Shown piece after piece: positions 47,585-59,619 of a stretch of 64,000 nucleotides of DNA. The position numbers and the translations under genes were made by a program. The notes beneath the pieces were generated by a model. It did not search any database, was not told where the DNA came from, and saw nothing but the letters and a program-made list of their open reading frames with translations. Within the stretch, counting starts at the first letter, position 1; each line of letters begins with the position of its first letter. The DNA lies in NCBI GenBank assembly GCA_015680685.1, contig MNCI01026620.1, positions 1 to 64,000 on the forward strand, read 5' to 3'. This DNA is from Gnetum montanum. Its lineage: Eukaryota > Streptophyta > Gnetopsida > Gnetales > Gnetaceae.

Positions 47585-47960
47585 TGTTAAGTGGTTAAAG
47601 GAAGAAGGAGAATTCCAAACGAGGGAAGGTACATAACAATATAATAGGAATCTAGCTCTTCACAAGGAGATCCCTATTTGTAAGCTAGAAAAAGAGGCAC
47701 CACTAGAGGAAGTGGTCCAACAAAAGACCCTGCTAATCCAAAAATCTCGTTGAACTTTTACCCAAGGTTGATAAGACATGATAATTTCAATTTACATTAA
47801 AGATAATGAAAAAAAAAGTGGGCTAAGAAAAAGCCAAAGAGTAGGAAAAGAAAATTAAGAAGAAAGCAATTAAGGACATGTACAAGCATAAAGGGAAAGC
47901 AGTTGCAATAAAAGAGGCTATAGGCTTTGATTCACACAAAGTCATCACCAATAGACATGC
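47585..47960 (+). pseudogene. Athila-like gag remnant
   Basis: Broken translation reads KEEGEFQTREGT, then a NLALHKEIPICKLEKEAPLEE-like line and VVQQKTLLIQKS. It parallels the acidic gag block of B (23430-23520), D (33515-33650) and H (63545-63690). Heavy decay suggests a much older copy. Confidence 0.6.
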
Positions 47961-49184
47961 ACCAAATTTCAATAATTAATTAATTATTCTTAGGATTTTT
48001 AATGTTTATTCTCCAATTTTATTATTGAATGGCGATTTCTTCCTGTGATGGCTTGTTAGTCTCATGATGGAGGGTCCAAGATGATGCAATGTAATGTCAC
48101 TGGTAAGTGATTGAACTTGGTTTGAATCCCTCATAGACAAGTATGATGATTAATCTAATCATGTATAACATGCAAAACCTACTATGACCATGGTAAGATA
48201 CCTCATGTCCTAATTCGCAAATCCTTCTTATTCCATTTCACCTCACTAGCATGTTACAATTATGAATTGTATAGTCTTATATAGCATAGTGTAGGATTTT
48301 AACCATTGTGCTTGTGCATGTTGGGATAAGAACATGATTCACATTTAAATTCTAGGATGTCCACGAATACTTGTAGAAGAGGTTATACAAGGGCATTATG
48401 AACATGAGTCTACTTTATGGAGGATCCACTTGTATAACTATTGGGAATCATGATCAATAGCAAATCTCACACTCTCTAGATTATTATGATTGACTTCATC
48501 AACCTTATTCATCATTATGGAACACACTTCTCCTCACTTGTTGTTTAATTTAAAATTGGATTTTCTTGATTTTCTTCTAAAACCTCTCATTTATTATCAA
48601 CTTTGAGATAACAAGATTCATCTTTTATGATTTCAACTATTTCAAGCATCAATGGAATCTACACTCTGGCCTAGCAACCCTTAAGAAGTTATGGGACTCA
48701 TTAGATGCATAAAAATGACAAACTTTTACGCTAAAATGCTTAGGAAAATGCATATCACATATACTACAGTCCTTGTGATATCAAAACAAAAACAATAAAT
48801 ACTCAACACCCCTTCTCATTTCTCTCACAATTTGCTGAAAACACAAAAGGTGTTCTTTCCATTTTCAAGTTCCAAAGCCTTCCTAGTATCATAGCTTGTT
48901 GTCCAAGTGCTCATTTGACTCCATTTAAAAAACCTATGAGCTCTTAGAATTAAGCTCTTCATCATGGAAGCCACAAAGAGAGCTAAAAAATTTTCTAATT
49001 CCATTCTTGAAAGTTTTAGATAACCTTAAAAATAATTAATAAAAATGATCTTTTAGTTGCTTTAGGGCCCTAGAAATATAAAACTCACAATCACCTTACA
49101 CCATAAATGTCATATTTTTTCAAAATTTTGGTGCAACCAAGGAATTGATAAGGGTTTGGATCATCATAAATAAATCTCAAAAAC
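47961..49184. other. Decayed Athila-like 3' sequence and AT-rich DNA
   Basis: The phrase around 48388-48430 (AGGGCATTATGAACATGAGT, then GGAGGATCCACTTG) matches the 3' region of B at about 26474-26515. The rest is AT-rich with no domain seen. Confidence 0.45.
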
Positions 49185-49728
49185 TAATGAGTGACAAGGT
49201 ACCCCTACACCCAACTATATGAATCACAAGCGTTTACACACGATCCAGTCAAATTCCATGGATGGGACTAGTTGTGGCATCTAGATCGCTATGCCTTGAT
49301 CACAATTCACTGTCTTCTCACTTGGACTAGTGGTAGCTTTGTCATGTATGGTTTAGTCCAAAGTGAGGCATATGAGTTCTATTATTTTATGTTTTATTAT
49401 TCTACGAGTAATAATAGGTTGAAACTCAATTTATAATTAATTCAACTAATCTAATTGCTAATTAATAATCAACTACCCTAACATAACTGGAATAAAACTA
49501 CAAGAATTCAGCTACTCTATTGACAAAACTATGAATAACTACTGAAAAACTATTGAAACTAATGCCCAAACCGTGCACCTAACTGCTATATTTATAGGCC
49601 AGTGTATACCCTGCAACATTGGATACCAGACATTGCATCTTGGATCTAATGTCAGATACCCAATGTTGCATCTTGATCTTGATGTCGAATACTCGATGTT
49701 GGAGTCGATGAAAAAATGTGTTTCATCA
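49185..49728 (-). mobile_element. Solo LTR (E-like), minus strand
   Basis: On the minus strand it starts TGATGAAAC at 49728 and ends near 49185, where CTCATTA replaces CTCATCA. GTACCCC and the CTAGTTGTGGCATCTAGATC block match the E LTRs. At 544 bp it is shorter than the 924-991 bp E LTRs, so internal loss occurred. Flanks AAAAC and AAAAA may be a decayed target duplication. Confidence 0.8.
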
Positions 49729-50384
49729 AAAAATAATAATTACCCCTTGGGTAATTAAAGGTGGCATTAAAATGTGTTCCTAAGGCCAACAAACCTTTAC
49801 AAAAAAGAGAGAAGATGCCAAGGGATGGATGTGCACAAGGATGGAACTAGTTGTAGTAACCCTAGGCTAGGGGACAAGGATAAGAAGAGTAGTAGGTACA
49901 CTTAGTGCACCAACCAATACTTCAAACTCAATAATCTATCCAAGAAGAGGTACCAACACCATCTTCTACTACACTAACAACACCAGTGATACTTCCTAAG
50001 AAGTGTATTAGAGTAATCAATGACAAGGTAGTTGTGGCCAATGTAGCTACTAAGCTAAACTTCAAACCTTCTTAGAGTTCACTCCATAGGAGATGAGAAT
50101 GTACCTACAAACTGCTTCACTATTGTCCATCTTATTTACCAATGGCAAGTGGTTTTTAGATAATACCTATATGTTTTGGAACAATTAGGTAGCTAAAGCT
50201 ACTATAAAGATAGGAGATATAGTTGTCTCCTATCATTGAATCCATTGTATCTACACTTGGGATAACAAATAATGAGGCATTTAGTGGAAATTCTATATCT
50301 CTATGTAATCAAGGATGCATGAAATTATTTATGTGCATTCAAATCTATAGTTTGGGATTGTTTTAGTGAGTGGTGATAAACCAT
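49729..50384. other. Unassigned sequence
   Basis: This is a mixed AT-rich region. No convincing coding frame or TE domain is seen. Confidence 0.5.
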
Positions 50385-50550
50385 TGGTACTGCCTCACCT
50401 CGTGCATTAGCTAAGCTCATACACTACCTCACATGGTTTGCTACCTCACCTTGTGTACTACCTCATATGGTACATTGCCTTACCTAATGTGTTACCTCAC
50501 TTGGTGTGCTACCTCACACAGTGCACTTACTTACCTCATACACTACCTCA
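50385..50550. repeat. 17-bp minisatellite (CTACCTCAC motif)
   Basis: About eight degenerate copies of CTACCTCACNTGGTGTG occur. Well-spaced starts are 50424, 50441, 50458, 50492 and 50509. Spacing is 17, with some units 22 or 12. Confidence 0.75.
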
Positions 50551-51768
50551 ACACTTTTGTTACAAATCAATACCTTAGGAAAAAAGAGTTGAAAAAAGAA
50601 TTCATTTTTAAACAATTTTCTTTTGCATTTTTTTGGTAAGAGCTTCTCTTCCTTTCTTGGATTAGGATGTTATTTATTTTTCTTGTATTTTTAAGTCATC
50701 ACTCTATTGTGTAGCTAGACTCTATTGAAATGTTGCTATGCTTTCATAACCCAAAACCATTTGATTAACACAGAGTCAAGTATTTATGCAATGAATAAAT
50801 CTTAATTTGATTTTCTTTAAATTTTTTATTTTTTATTAAATCTTAATAACAATATATTATTCCTACATTTATTTATTTAATTTAGAAATTATAATTAATT
50901 CATTCATTTCAATAGATTGGCATAGCTATGTGAAGTCTTGTGATAATTTTGCCTTGCTTGAGAAGGTCATACTTGAACAAAATGATGTTGGACCATTAAG
51001 GGTGTAACTAAAAATATTTTATCACTTTGTGTATTAGTGTCACACTTATCCCATAAGAGATTATGGCATGTTTTGCATGTGTGTTTAATTTCTACCTTAC
51101 ACCTATCTTGCAAGGGATTACAAAAAATTTTAATTATTGTTGAATTATTTATATTTATAAAATACATAAAAGTTATAAAACTATCATTTCCCTACCATGG
51201 CAACATAGGTTTCCTCATTCATATCATATAAACTATAGCATTCTTATTTATTAAATGCAATGATATACATACGTAAACTTTGTAATTCACATTTCTATCC
51301 TCTTCAATGTTTATGATTAATTCACTATACATACCATTGATAGACCTCTTATGATCTCAACTAGGGAAGACCCTATCATTAACATCATTATTGAGGAATG
51401 TGTCTATGAATTTTTTGTTTTGTTTTTACATTTACAATTTTTCTTTTCTTAGTTCTTGATTTAGTAGAAAATAAAGAACTAAAGCAATCATGGTTGAATT
51501 GAACAAGAAAAATAAATTGTAGAAAAATCCTTAATTGATTCAAATTACTTTAAAAACATGGTGAATAAAGCAACACCTCCTATTGTGGTGACGTTTCATC
51601 AAGAAAAACTAGAATGATGAGGTTATGTACATGGATGATTTTGCAAAGAATCTAAAAAACCTACACCTACTACTTGAGAAGGATTTGTTCAATGAAGGAT
51701 TTATGGAGGATTTGGTGGATTACAAATTCAAGTTGCCTCAACAATTAGAGTATGTTACTCATAAGAAG
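50551..51768. other. Unassigned AT-rich sequence left of element E
   Basis: AT-rich with no domain. The last 200 bases (51560-51768) have a more protein-like base composition with no recognised product. If E inserted in the LTR-like piece now at 56368-56749, its other half should be here, but I cannot see it clearly. Confidence 0.5.
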
Positions 51769-52759
51769 TGATGAGCGACAAGGTACCCCTTTGCGCCCAA
51801 CCATACAAATCACAAGCATTCATGCATGATCCAGTTGAATTCCATGGATGGGACTAGTTGTGGCATCTAGATCATTATGCCTTGATCACAAATCACTATC
51901 TTCCCACTTGGACTAGTGGTAGCTTTATCACATATGGTTTAGTTCAAAGTGAGACATATGATAATTGATGTTATTGTGGCCTTATGCTACTCCTAACAAT
52001 AATAAAGAAATCAATTATTTAAACTAATTAACAATGCAAAGTAAAGTCTAAACTAGTCTATAGGCAATGAGTGTTCTTTCCCAGCTTGTCGTACATGTTC
52101 TGAACCCACGTGCCCATTACTGGGATTAACAAGCGTTATGCGACTGGGCAAACCTAGCAATAATGCTACTGGGATTGCCAAGCAAATACATGTTTACACT
52201 CAAAACTGGTTGCATTCATTCTACTAATTCATTAACATTGATGGAAATGTAAATATTAACTAAGTACATAGAATATAAATTCTATTAAAAGTAAATTTAA
52301 TCTAAGTCAAAGTGCTGCAATGAATAAGAATCAATCTAGATCTTATTGTCATTCATGAAATGTGTCCAGGTACATTGCCACTCGAATAAGACATCGTACA
52401 ATTGACTTAGATCTATATTGTGGGCACTCACTGATTATTCTCTAAGACTATGAAACAAAATTACAAGAGTTTGGCCACTCTATTAACCAAAGAATGCCAT
52501 AAACCTAACTATGAGCTCATATTTATAGATTTTATTTTTGGGTTGCATCAACGGGTCCTCATCAATGCATCATTTCATGCATCAATGGGGCCTTGTAAAT
52601 GCAACTTTTACATCGATGGGGCCCAGTCAACGAGGCCTAGTTAACAAGGCCTAATTAATGGGGCCAAGATATCAGGGCTAAGATATCAGAGCCAAGATAT
52701 GGGGGTCAACCAAAAAGTTAACTTTTTGTTAGATATCCCAGCCAACTAATGATTCATCA
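51769..52759 (-). mobile_element. Element E 3' LTR
   Basis: 991 bp. On the minus strand it begins TGATGAATCATTAG at 52759 and ends CTCATCA at 51769. About three copies of the 14-bp AAGATAT repeat are at 52665-52705. The reversed polypurine tract TACCCCCACAACT (52760-52772) is adjacent. Confidence 0.9.
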
Positions 52760-53690
52760 TACCCCCACAACTGAATAAAAACTCATCCTCAAGTTAACAG
52801 GATAGGACAAAGCTTTATTTACAAAAAATTAGGATGATGGGATTATTGACTGACATTAACTATTGATTGACTCTGAGTGCCACATTAAAAAATTTTATTC
52901 AAGTGGATGCATACAAAATGACAAAGTGACAAAAAAATTGGATAGACTTTGAAGATTACAAAATTTGTAGAGGTCTTCAAGAATTCGCTAAAGATGATTC
53001 TTCTTATTGTGGGTAGCAGTGGTAGACTTCCAACTTAGATTGTTATGTCGATGCTTCTCTAGTTATGTGGAACATTCTTGAAGGATGGATTGAAATTTCT
53101 TCTCATCATCCCATGGATCTAGTAAACATGTGATGCTTGAGCTACTATTTTGTATGTGCTATGATTTGTGCATTGGCATATCCTTTGTTGTCCCTCTCTT
53201 GACTTCATTTTCATGCCTAGCAAAAGACCTTCTTCCTTAGGCATTTCTTTTAGTATCACCTGCAGTCACCAAAGAATCAACATTAGTTTCGATAAATTTT
53301 CCTTAATAATTAACCCTTTCAAATCCCTTCATTTTCATTTAAGCACAAGGTGATGATAACATATTATGCCCAAGGCTATGAGGTAACTAAAATCATTAAG
53401 TTGTTCACATTATTTTCAATTATTATTAGTTACCATGATGTTCGAAAATAGGATGTTAGAAAAATTTCAAAGTGGACATCCCTAGCGCCCATGACTAATA
53501 AGCATAACTTTGGAAGCACATGAGTTTTCAAATAATTGAAACCAAAGGTTTGATTCAGTAGAAGGCCAAAAAATATTGAACTTGAAGGATATTTTAACAA
53601 AAAAAGTATGAAAAAGTAAAAAAGTAATTGAAAGTGATGAGAAGTAGTTCCAAATTTACGCATAAATTCAAAGAAACTACCATTAATATT
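52760..53690 (-). other. 3' region of element E
   Basis: This contains the polypurine tract at the left, then about 0.9 kb with no domain, matching 28405-29124 of E'. An aligned short frame (53168-53353 plus, 28580-28822 in E') is antisense to the element and is probably not a gene. Confidence 0.7.
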
Positions 53691-55443
53691 CTAGAAGATG
53701 TGAAGGTTAGTTCAAAGCCATGATCAACAAAAGTTCAAACTGTCATTGATGTTCTAGAAGATGTGAAGGATGAGAGGTGTGAGGTGGTGATCCTTCAAAA
53801 GATGTCAATCCATGATGATATTTAGGAAAGTGGTAGTAGCGATTTGAAGTAGAGGACATAGAATCAATTGGAAAAATAGATTGTTGAACATAATATCCAT
53901 ACAGTTTTGGCTGGTAGTAAGGGTAGGGCTGGCTTGATGATGGCTTCCCCCATGATTGTGGGTTTTGCCACTACGATTGATGATGGTGTTGAGGCTAGTA
54001 ATAAGTCCCCCTAAGATAGTATGATTAGTTGTAGGATTATCTATGATTACCTTCTAATAAAGGTAATTTTCTAGACATTTGCTTTTGTACAAACTTGGGA
54101 TTCAATGCACAAGCCCAATACTCCTGTAGATGTGACATGATTGGGCAATAGCCCTTTGGATGGTCATATAAGTAGATTTCACATCCATCATCTTCTTATG
54201 TGGTTATGTCTATAGCCTCTTCTTCTACAACCAATTTTCCTCCTAGTTGTTTCTTTGTTTTTCTTCCTTTGTTTATTGTGATCACCTATTTCATTTTGTG
54301 CTAACTTCTCCTCTACATTTTCTACAAAATTTGTAGCTTTTTCATTTATCCACTATGAAATCCTATCAAGCCTTACCTGGAGTTCATCAAGAGATTATTG
54401 TAGTGGCAAGCTTTGATGTGAAATCACCTCATCAAGAGCTTCCTCTTTTTCCTTTTCATAGAGATGGACCTTCTTCTTTTTAAGGGTTGGGTCCTACTGA
54501 TATTTCTCAACATTCTCCCATTTATATAACTCTCCTTATTCTTTTGCCACACACTCCATTAGCTCTCGAATCTAATGGATTGGTAGCTTTTATAATTGAC
54601 CTGAAGCATACATCCCAAGGGTCTCCCTCATTTCATTATGGAGCACATCTAAGAGGTGGAAAAATTACTCTTCTTGAGAGAAACCATGGCCTAGACATTT
54701 ATTCAGTAGAGAATAGTATCTATCTAGGGCCATATCCAATGGCTTATGTTGTTCTTGTTTCCATCCTTAGATTCATTTCCTTAGGTTGGACACCATCGCA
54801 TATGTTTGGTATTTCTCATTGAAGAGTTCTAGCGTTATGAACCATTGATGGATTGAATTTGGTTTCAACGATCTATACCACATTTTAGTTTTATCTATTA
54901 GTGTTCTAGGAAAGAGCTTAAGCTTTTGCCACCTACTTTCAATGTTTTGTAAAATGCAGGCATTATGGAAGGCTTGCAAATGATGTTGTGGATCATAATT
55001 ATAGCCTCTAGCAAATTTAGGGATGCCATTCATATCAGTCCTTTTGATGCAACTTTCCTTGCAATGCTTGTGGGGTATTTTAACTAGCTTTGTGATTTGC
55101 ATCATGCTCTTAGTGGCCAATAAGGGTTTACTATCATCAGACATGTTGTGGTGAAAATTTCTATTTCTATTTCTCTGATTGTGATGATTTTCTCTATGCT
55201 CATTTTGATGTCTTTGATTTTTCCCTTGGTTTCGATTTCTATCCTTATTTCGATCCCATAGTAAAGCTCTATCTTTATACCCGTGTTCATCTTCGTCAAA
55301 ATTAGACATTGAAGAGGAAAAGGAAGATGAGAAACTCAGAGAGTCATCATGGATACTATAGTTTTCCCCATGATCCCTTGATTTATCTTTTCCAAGTTTT
55401 GAAGAGGTCCTAGCCCTTAAGGCCTCCTCGACAACGGTGCCAA
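53691..55443 (-). pseudogene. Element E gag
   Basis: The best piece is 55474-54773, open for 233 codons. It has a Ser-rich run, an Arg/Asn/His-rich basic block (residues about 75-115) and then the gag core (RTDMNGIPKFARGYN, HHLQAFHNAC, LFNEKYQTYAMVSNL). The remainder to about 53830 is broken and holds the knuckle remnant CEIYLYDHPKGYC near 54180, where one Cys is Tyr. The frame starts inside the LTR and reads across the primer site, so its true start is unclear. This is the longest open gag piece in the window. Confidence 0.8.
55429..55442 (-). other. Element E primer-binding site (tRNA-Asp type)
   Basis: The minus-strand text TGGCACCGTTGTCG matches the tRNA-Asp complement over most of its 14 bases and abuts the 5' LTR. 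Confidence 0.7.
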
Positions 55444-56367
55444 TGATGAGTAGTGAGGTACCCCCTATGCCCAACCATATGGATCACAAGTGTTCATGCA
55501 TGATTCGATTGAATTCCATGGATGGGACTATTTGTCACATCTAGATCATTATGCCTTGATTATAGTTCGTTGTCTTTCCAGTTGGACTAGTGGTAACTTT
55601 GTCACATATGGTTTAGTCCAAAGTGAGACATATGATTCTTGATGTTTTTTCGGCCTTATGTTACTCCTAATGATAATAAAGAAATCAATTATTTGAACTA
55701 ATTAACAACAAAAAGTAAAGTCTAAACTAGCCTACAGGTGATGAGTGTCCATCCCTAGCTTGCCATACACATCTTAAACCCACGTATCCACTACTAGAAT
55801 TACTAAGGGCTATGTTACTAGGCAAACCAAGTAATAACATTGCTAGGATTACCAAGCGAATACATGTTTACACTCGAACCTGGTCATGCTCATTTTGCTA
55901 ATTCATTAATATGCATGGAAACATAAATATTAACTAAGTACATGAAATGTAAATTGCATGGAAAGTAAATTAATCTAAGTCAAAGTGTTGTATGAATAAG
56001 AATCAATCTTGATCTTATTGTCGTTCATGGAATGTGTCCAGGTACATTGTCATTCGAATAAGACATCGTACAACTAACTCAAATCTACACTATCGACACT
56101 CACTGATTGTTCTCTAAGACTACAAAATAAAACTGTAAGAGTTTGACCACTCTACTGATGAAAGAATGCCAATACACAGTAAGAGGATGTGTATTCATAG
56201 GAAAAAATAGATACTGCGTCGATGGGGCCTCGTCAACTCATCATTTACATTGACACAGCCGTGTCAATGAGGCCTAGTCAACAGGGCCAAGATATCAGGG
56301 CTAAGATATCGGATCCAACCAAAAATTGACTTTTTATCAAATATCCCAACCAACTAATGATTCATCA
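55444..56367 (-). mobile_element. Element E 5' LTR
   Basis: 924 bp, TGATGAATCATTAG (minus strand, from 56367) to CTCATCA (55444). It keeps only two copies of the 14-bp repeat. By eye it differs from the 3' LTR and from the E' LTR at roughly 13% of sites. Confidence 0.9.
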
Positions 56368-56749
56368 AGATCCATATCAACTATTCTACAAATTCATATG
56401 TTAAAATCACATCTAAGTAGCACACAACATAATGCTACAGTTCAAATACATAAATTCTAAAGCCACACATAAAGCATAAATACATATTGAATAGTTGTTC
56501 TTCTACCCTAATCTAATGTCCTTACTAGCCACATCACCTATGTTAAACACATCGCACAGGAATAGTGTGTATAATCATGTTAGTTAAGCATGTAAAGATA
56601 TCATAATTATAACATAAATGTTAAAGCATCAAAACATATAAAGTACAATAATGACAAACTAACTCACTCTAGATAACCTTCCAATCCACACATAATATAT
56701 AAATCGTAATCATACATCCATACCCAATGTCTCGAAAAGGGATGCTACA
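56368..56749 (-). mobile_element. LTR-like fragment with a TGTAGCATCCC terminus (copy 2)
   Basis: Matches 42747-43099. On the minus strand it begins TGTAGCATCCC at 56749, one transition away from copy 1. Confidence 0.4.
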
Positions 56750-57619
56750 ACTTAGAATAGGATTGAATGGAATTTCATTATTTCTTATCTATATAAACTA
56801 GGATTTGGTGATTATTTTATTTATGTTGGTTGTACCCTATTCATTGATGCCAATGCTCCAGTTGTTACTAATTTTGAATTAAGTATTTTCTTTTCTATGG
56901 TCAATTCATCAAGGTTGTCCTCTAAGTCCAAATATTTTTATTATTGTTATAGACTTACTTTTACATACTCTTCATTATGATCTATAAAGGAATATCATTA
57001 AGGAAATTTCAATTGATGATCACACTATGTAATTACTTAACATGCACTTTGTAGATTATTCTTCTTTAATGATAAAAATTTTTCTACAACATATCAATAC
57101 TCTTTTAGTTAGAGTGGAGGATTACTAAATGTTATCCAACTCTCGGATTAATTGGCAAAAATACACTATTTATTATAATAGTAATATTGATGAGTGAGTT
57201 ACTCTCAGGCCTTAGAAAATCTTTAATAAAAATTTTATTTTCAAAATTTTAGGAATATCTTTTACTTTTAAGCATAATCTTACTTTTTTGGTGGAATTAT
57301 GTGGTTGATAAAAATTAAAAAAAGCTTGATAAATGAAAAAAAAAGCTCACTATTGTTGGCAAAGTTTTATTTATTAAGCATATGCTTCAATCAACTCATG
57401 TTTATTACTTCAATATTAGGCTCCTTTGAAAACTTCTTATGATAAAATTGATTATATTGTTCATTTATTTCTTTGGTCTGAAGCAACATAGAAAAGGTTT
57501 TTCTCTAGTTGCTTAGAATAGTTCCATTAGTAGTAAGAAAGATGGAGGACTTGGCCTTATTAATTATTATAGCCAAGGCATTTCTTATTGACCTTTTGAT
57601 ATGCCAAAACCTTGAGAAA
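56750..57619 (+). pseudogene. L1-type LINE fragment (copy 2, first part)
   Basis: The same L1 text as at 43100-43979, about 7% different by eye. It shares the interrupting LTR at the same position, so it is a duplicate and not a separate insertion. Landmarks include IHQGCPL-like and KLDK-like words. Stops are mostly shared with copy 1, so the L1 was already dead when copied. Confidence 0.8.
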
Positions 57620-58551
57620 TGGAGAATTTGTTAGTGTGTTTGTGAGAACTTGCAGGTCTAAGGAAGGTGAATATAACATATTAAGGAAACCAAGACAAGA
57701 GAAAGAATTAACAAACTAGAATGGTAAAGTCCAATAAGAAGATGTAATGGTTTGAAAAAAATCATAAGGATATCATCCTAGATCCTAGAGAAGAAATTTT
57801 AAAGACTAATAAGATGTCTCACATTGCAACAAGACATCTCTATTGAGAAACTCTAGACTCAAGCAATATATCTTTACAACATAGGAAACATCTCAAGTAA
57901 AGAGAAGACATCTTGTGAAAAGTTAAGATGTCTCAGGTTTAGACAACATGTCTCACCTACAATAAGGCAAATACAATAAAATGTCTTAGGCTTGTAAAAT
58001 ATGTCTTGACTAGCCGTTGTGTGGATTTCAACAAACAGATGGAAAGAACAAGGCTATAAAAGAAAGATATCCTAAATGGGAAAATACAAGCACTATACAA
58101 GCAATTAAGTAATCATTATATACATTCTTTGAGGAATGTTGTACTTCATTTTTCTTAATCATTTGTTGTTATTGTGAGCTTAAAGCAAGGAATCAAAAGC
58201 TTAGTTAATTTTCTTCCTTGATCATTTTTATTTCTTATTATAAGCCTCAAGGGGCTAGATGTGCTTCTTAAGGGAAGACATTTGTTGAGCTTGTTGAAAC
58301 CTTGAGGGATTGGGTGTGTTTCTAAGTGAAAATACCCCTATCAAAGCTTAGAATTTTGTAAAGGTTGTGGTGCTCTTGAAACCATATTTTGAAGGAATAA
58401 TGTTTAGAGGTGTGTAAGGATTCTACCCTCTAAATGTGCACATATCCAAGTTGGGAAACCACATACATCTATTGTGCCAGAATTGGGTCTTATTGGCTGG
58501 AACTTATTCAACCCCCTTTCTAAGTTATTGATCTTCATTTTTCTTACTACA
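57620..58551 (+). mobile_element. Solo LTR, probably Ty1/copia-like (copy 2)
   Basis: Matches 43980-44910 end to end, including TACTACA before the L1 resumes. A TATA-like CTATAAAAG is at about 58052. Confidence 0.6.
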
Positions 58552-59298
58552 AAATGTATTGCAATGTGCATAAAGAAACGATATTTAGATGCTCATTTTA
58601 AGAAACCTAAGAATGATAATATTTGGTTTTCTAATAACTTTCTTCACTATCTTCCTTTTCCTTGGGCCATTTCTATTTCTAGTTCTTTAATTCTTAAATA
58701 AATTTGAAAGACATGGTGCAGGCTTAGTAAATATTGGAATTGCAATCATATTATAGTTTCAAAAAATATGCTTAAAAAATTAAACCATGGTAGGTTCTAT
58801 TTAATGAAGGAGTTTGGGCTACTAATGCATCTAGATTATGTACCACTTTGAGCAAATTTGGTATCATTGAAGTTTCTTGTTTGCATATGCATGATAGATG
58901 GATTACTTGAAATGAAGATTCTAGCCTCTCTGGTTTGAATAGAAAGAATAAAAGCAATTTTAAAAATTAATTTCTAATCCTAAAAATTTATTTAAAGTTG
59001 GAAATAGTTTGCATTAGGCTTTTCCAAATATTTTTTGGAAGGGTGGTAGATATATTTCTTATTTTAATTCAATATTTGGTTATAAGATTATTATAAAAAA
59101 TAATTTTATTCATAAAAAATTTAATAAGACTTGGAAAATGCAATTATCATCATACTTTTGAAGAGAAAAATTAAAGACATTTGGAGAGCTTCTACATTTC
59201 CTAAAATTCGTATTTTTTTGGGTGTCTTATTCATCAAGGTCTTCCTATTGACACCCATCTTAAACATATGAGAAATGTTTCTCCTTAATGTCATTTTT
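58552..59298 (+). pseudogene. L1-type LINE fragment (copy 2, second part, truncated)
   Basis: Matches 44911-45660 and then ends abruptly in a T-run at about 59298, where copy 1 continues for another 500 bases. This marks the right breakpoint of the duplicated block. Confidence 0.75.
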
Positions 59299-59619
59299 TT
59301 GGCCGAGAGGCCAACTTGTTCGACAGGATAAGGGGGGAGGGGGAAGTGCATTTGTCGCCCTCCAAGTAACGTCGTCCATATCATGCGCCACATAAGATCC
59401 CACAAAATGGGAAAAATCATGAATCGAAGAGCCACACATTTTTGTATTCCCGTTGCCTAGAATGTGAACCAAAGAGCCATAGCTTTTTGAATTCCCACTA
59501 CACACATAAAAAGGCCAAACATAACCAGATGCAAAATGGAAATGGGGATGGAAATGAGAATTCCATTTCCATTCTGTATCCGTATCTATCTCCATCTGCA
59601 ACTACTACTGTAGGCCACC
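59299..59619. other. Unassigned sequence next to the duplication breakpoint
   Basis: Begins with the inverted repeat TTGGCCGAGAGGCCAA and has a G-rich run near 59330-59345. The final 100 bases may belong to the 5' part of the subtilase remnant, but stops obscure it. Confidence 0.4.

Larger units (their letters stand above)
51769..56367 (-). mobile_element. Element E: gag-only Athila-like element
   Basis: LTRs at 51769-52759 and 55444-56367 bracket 2,684 bases that hold gag and a 3' region. Protease, RT, RNase H and integrase are absent. Flanks AGAAG and AGATC agree at 3 of 5 bases, so a target duplication is uncertain. E and E' share this design and the same right flank. Such elements would need enzymes from related full elements such as D. 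Confidence 0.85.

Noticed and set aside
53168-53353. Conserved plus-strand frame in the 3' regions of E and E'
   Set aside because: The DNA is conserved because it is a duplicate. The frame is antisense to the element and differs in length (28580-28822).
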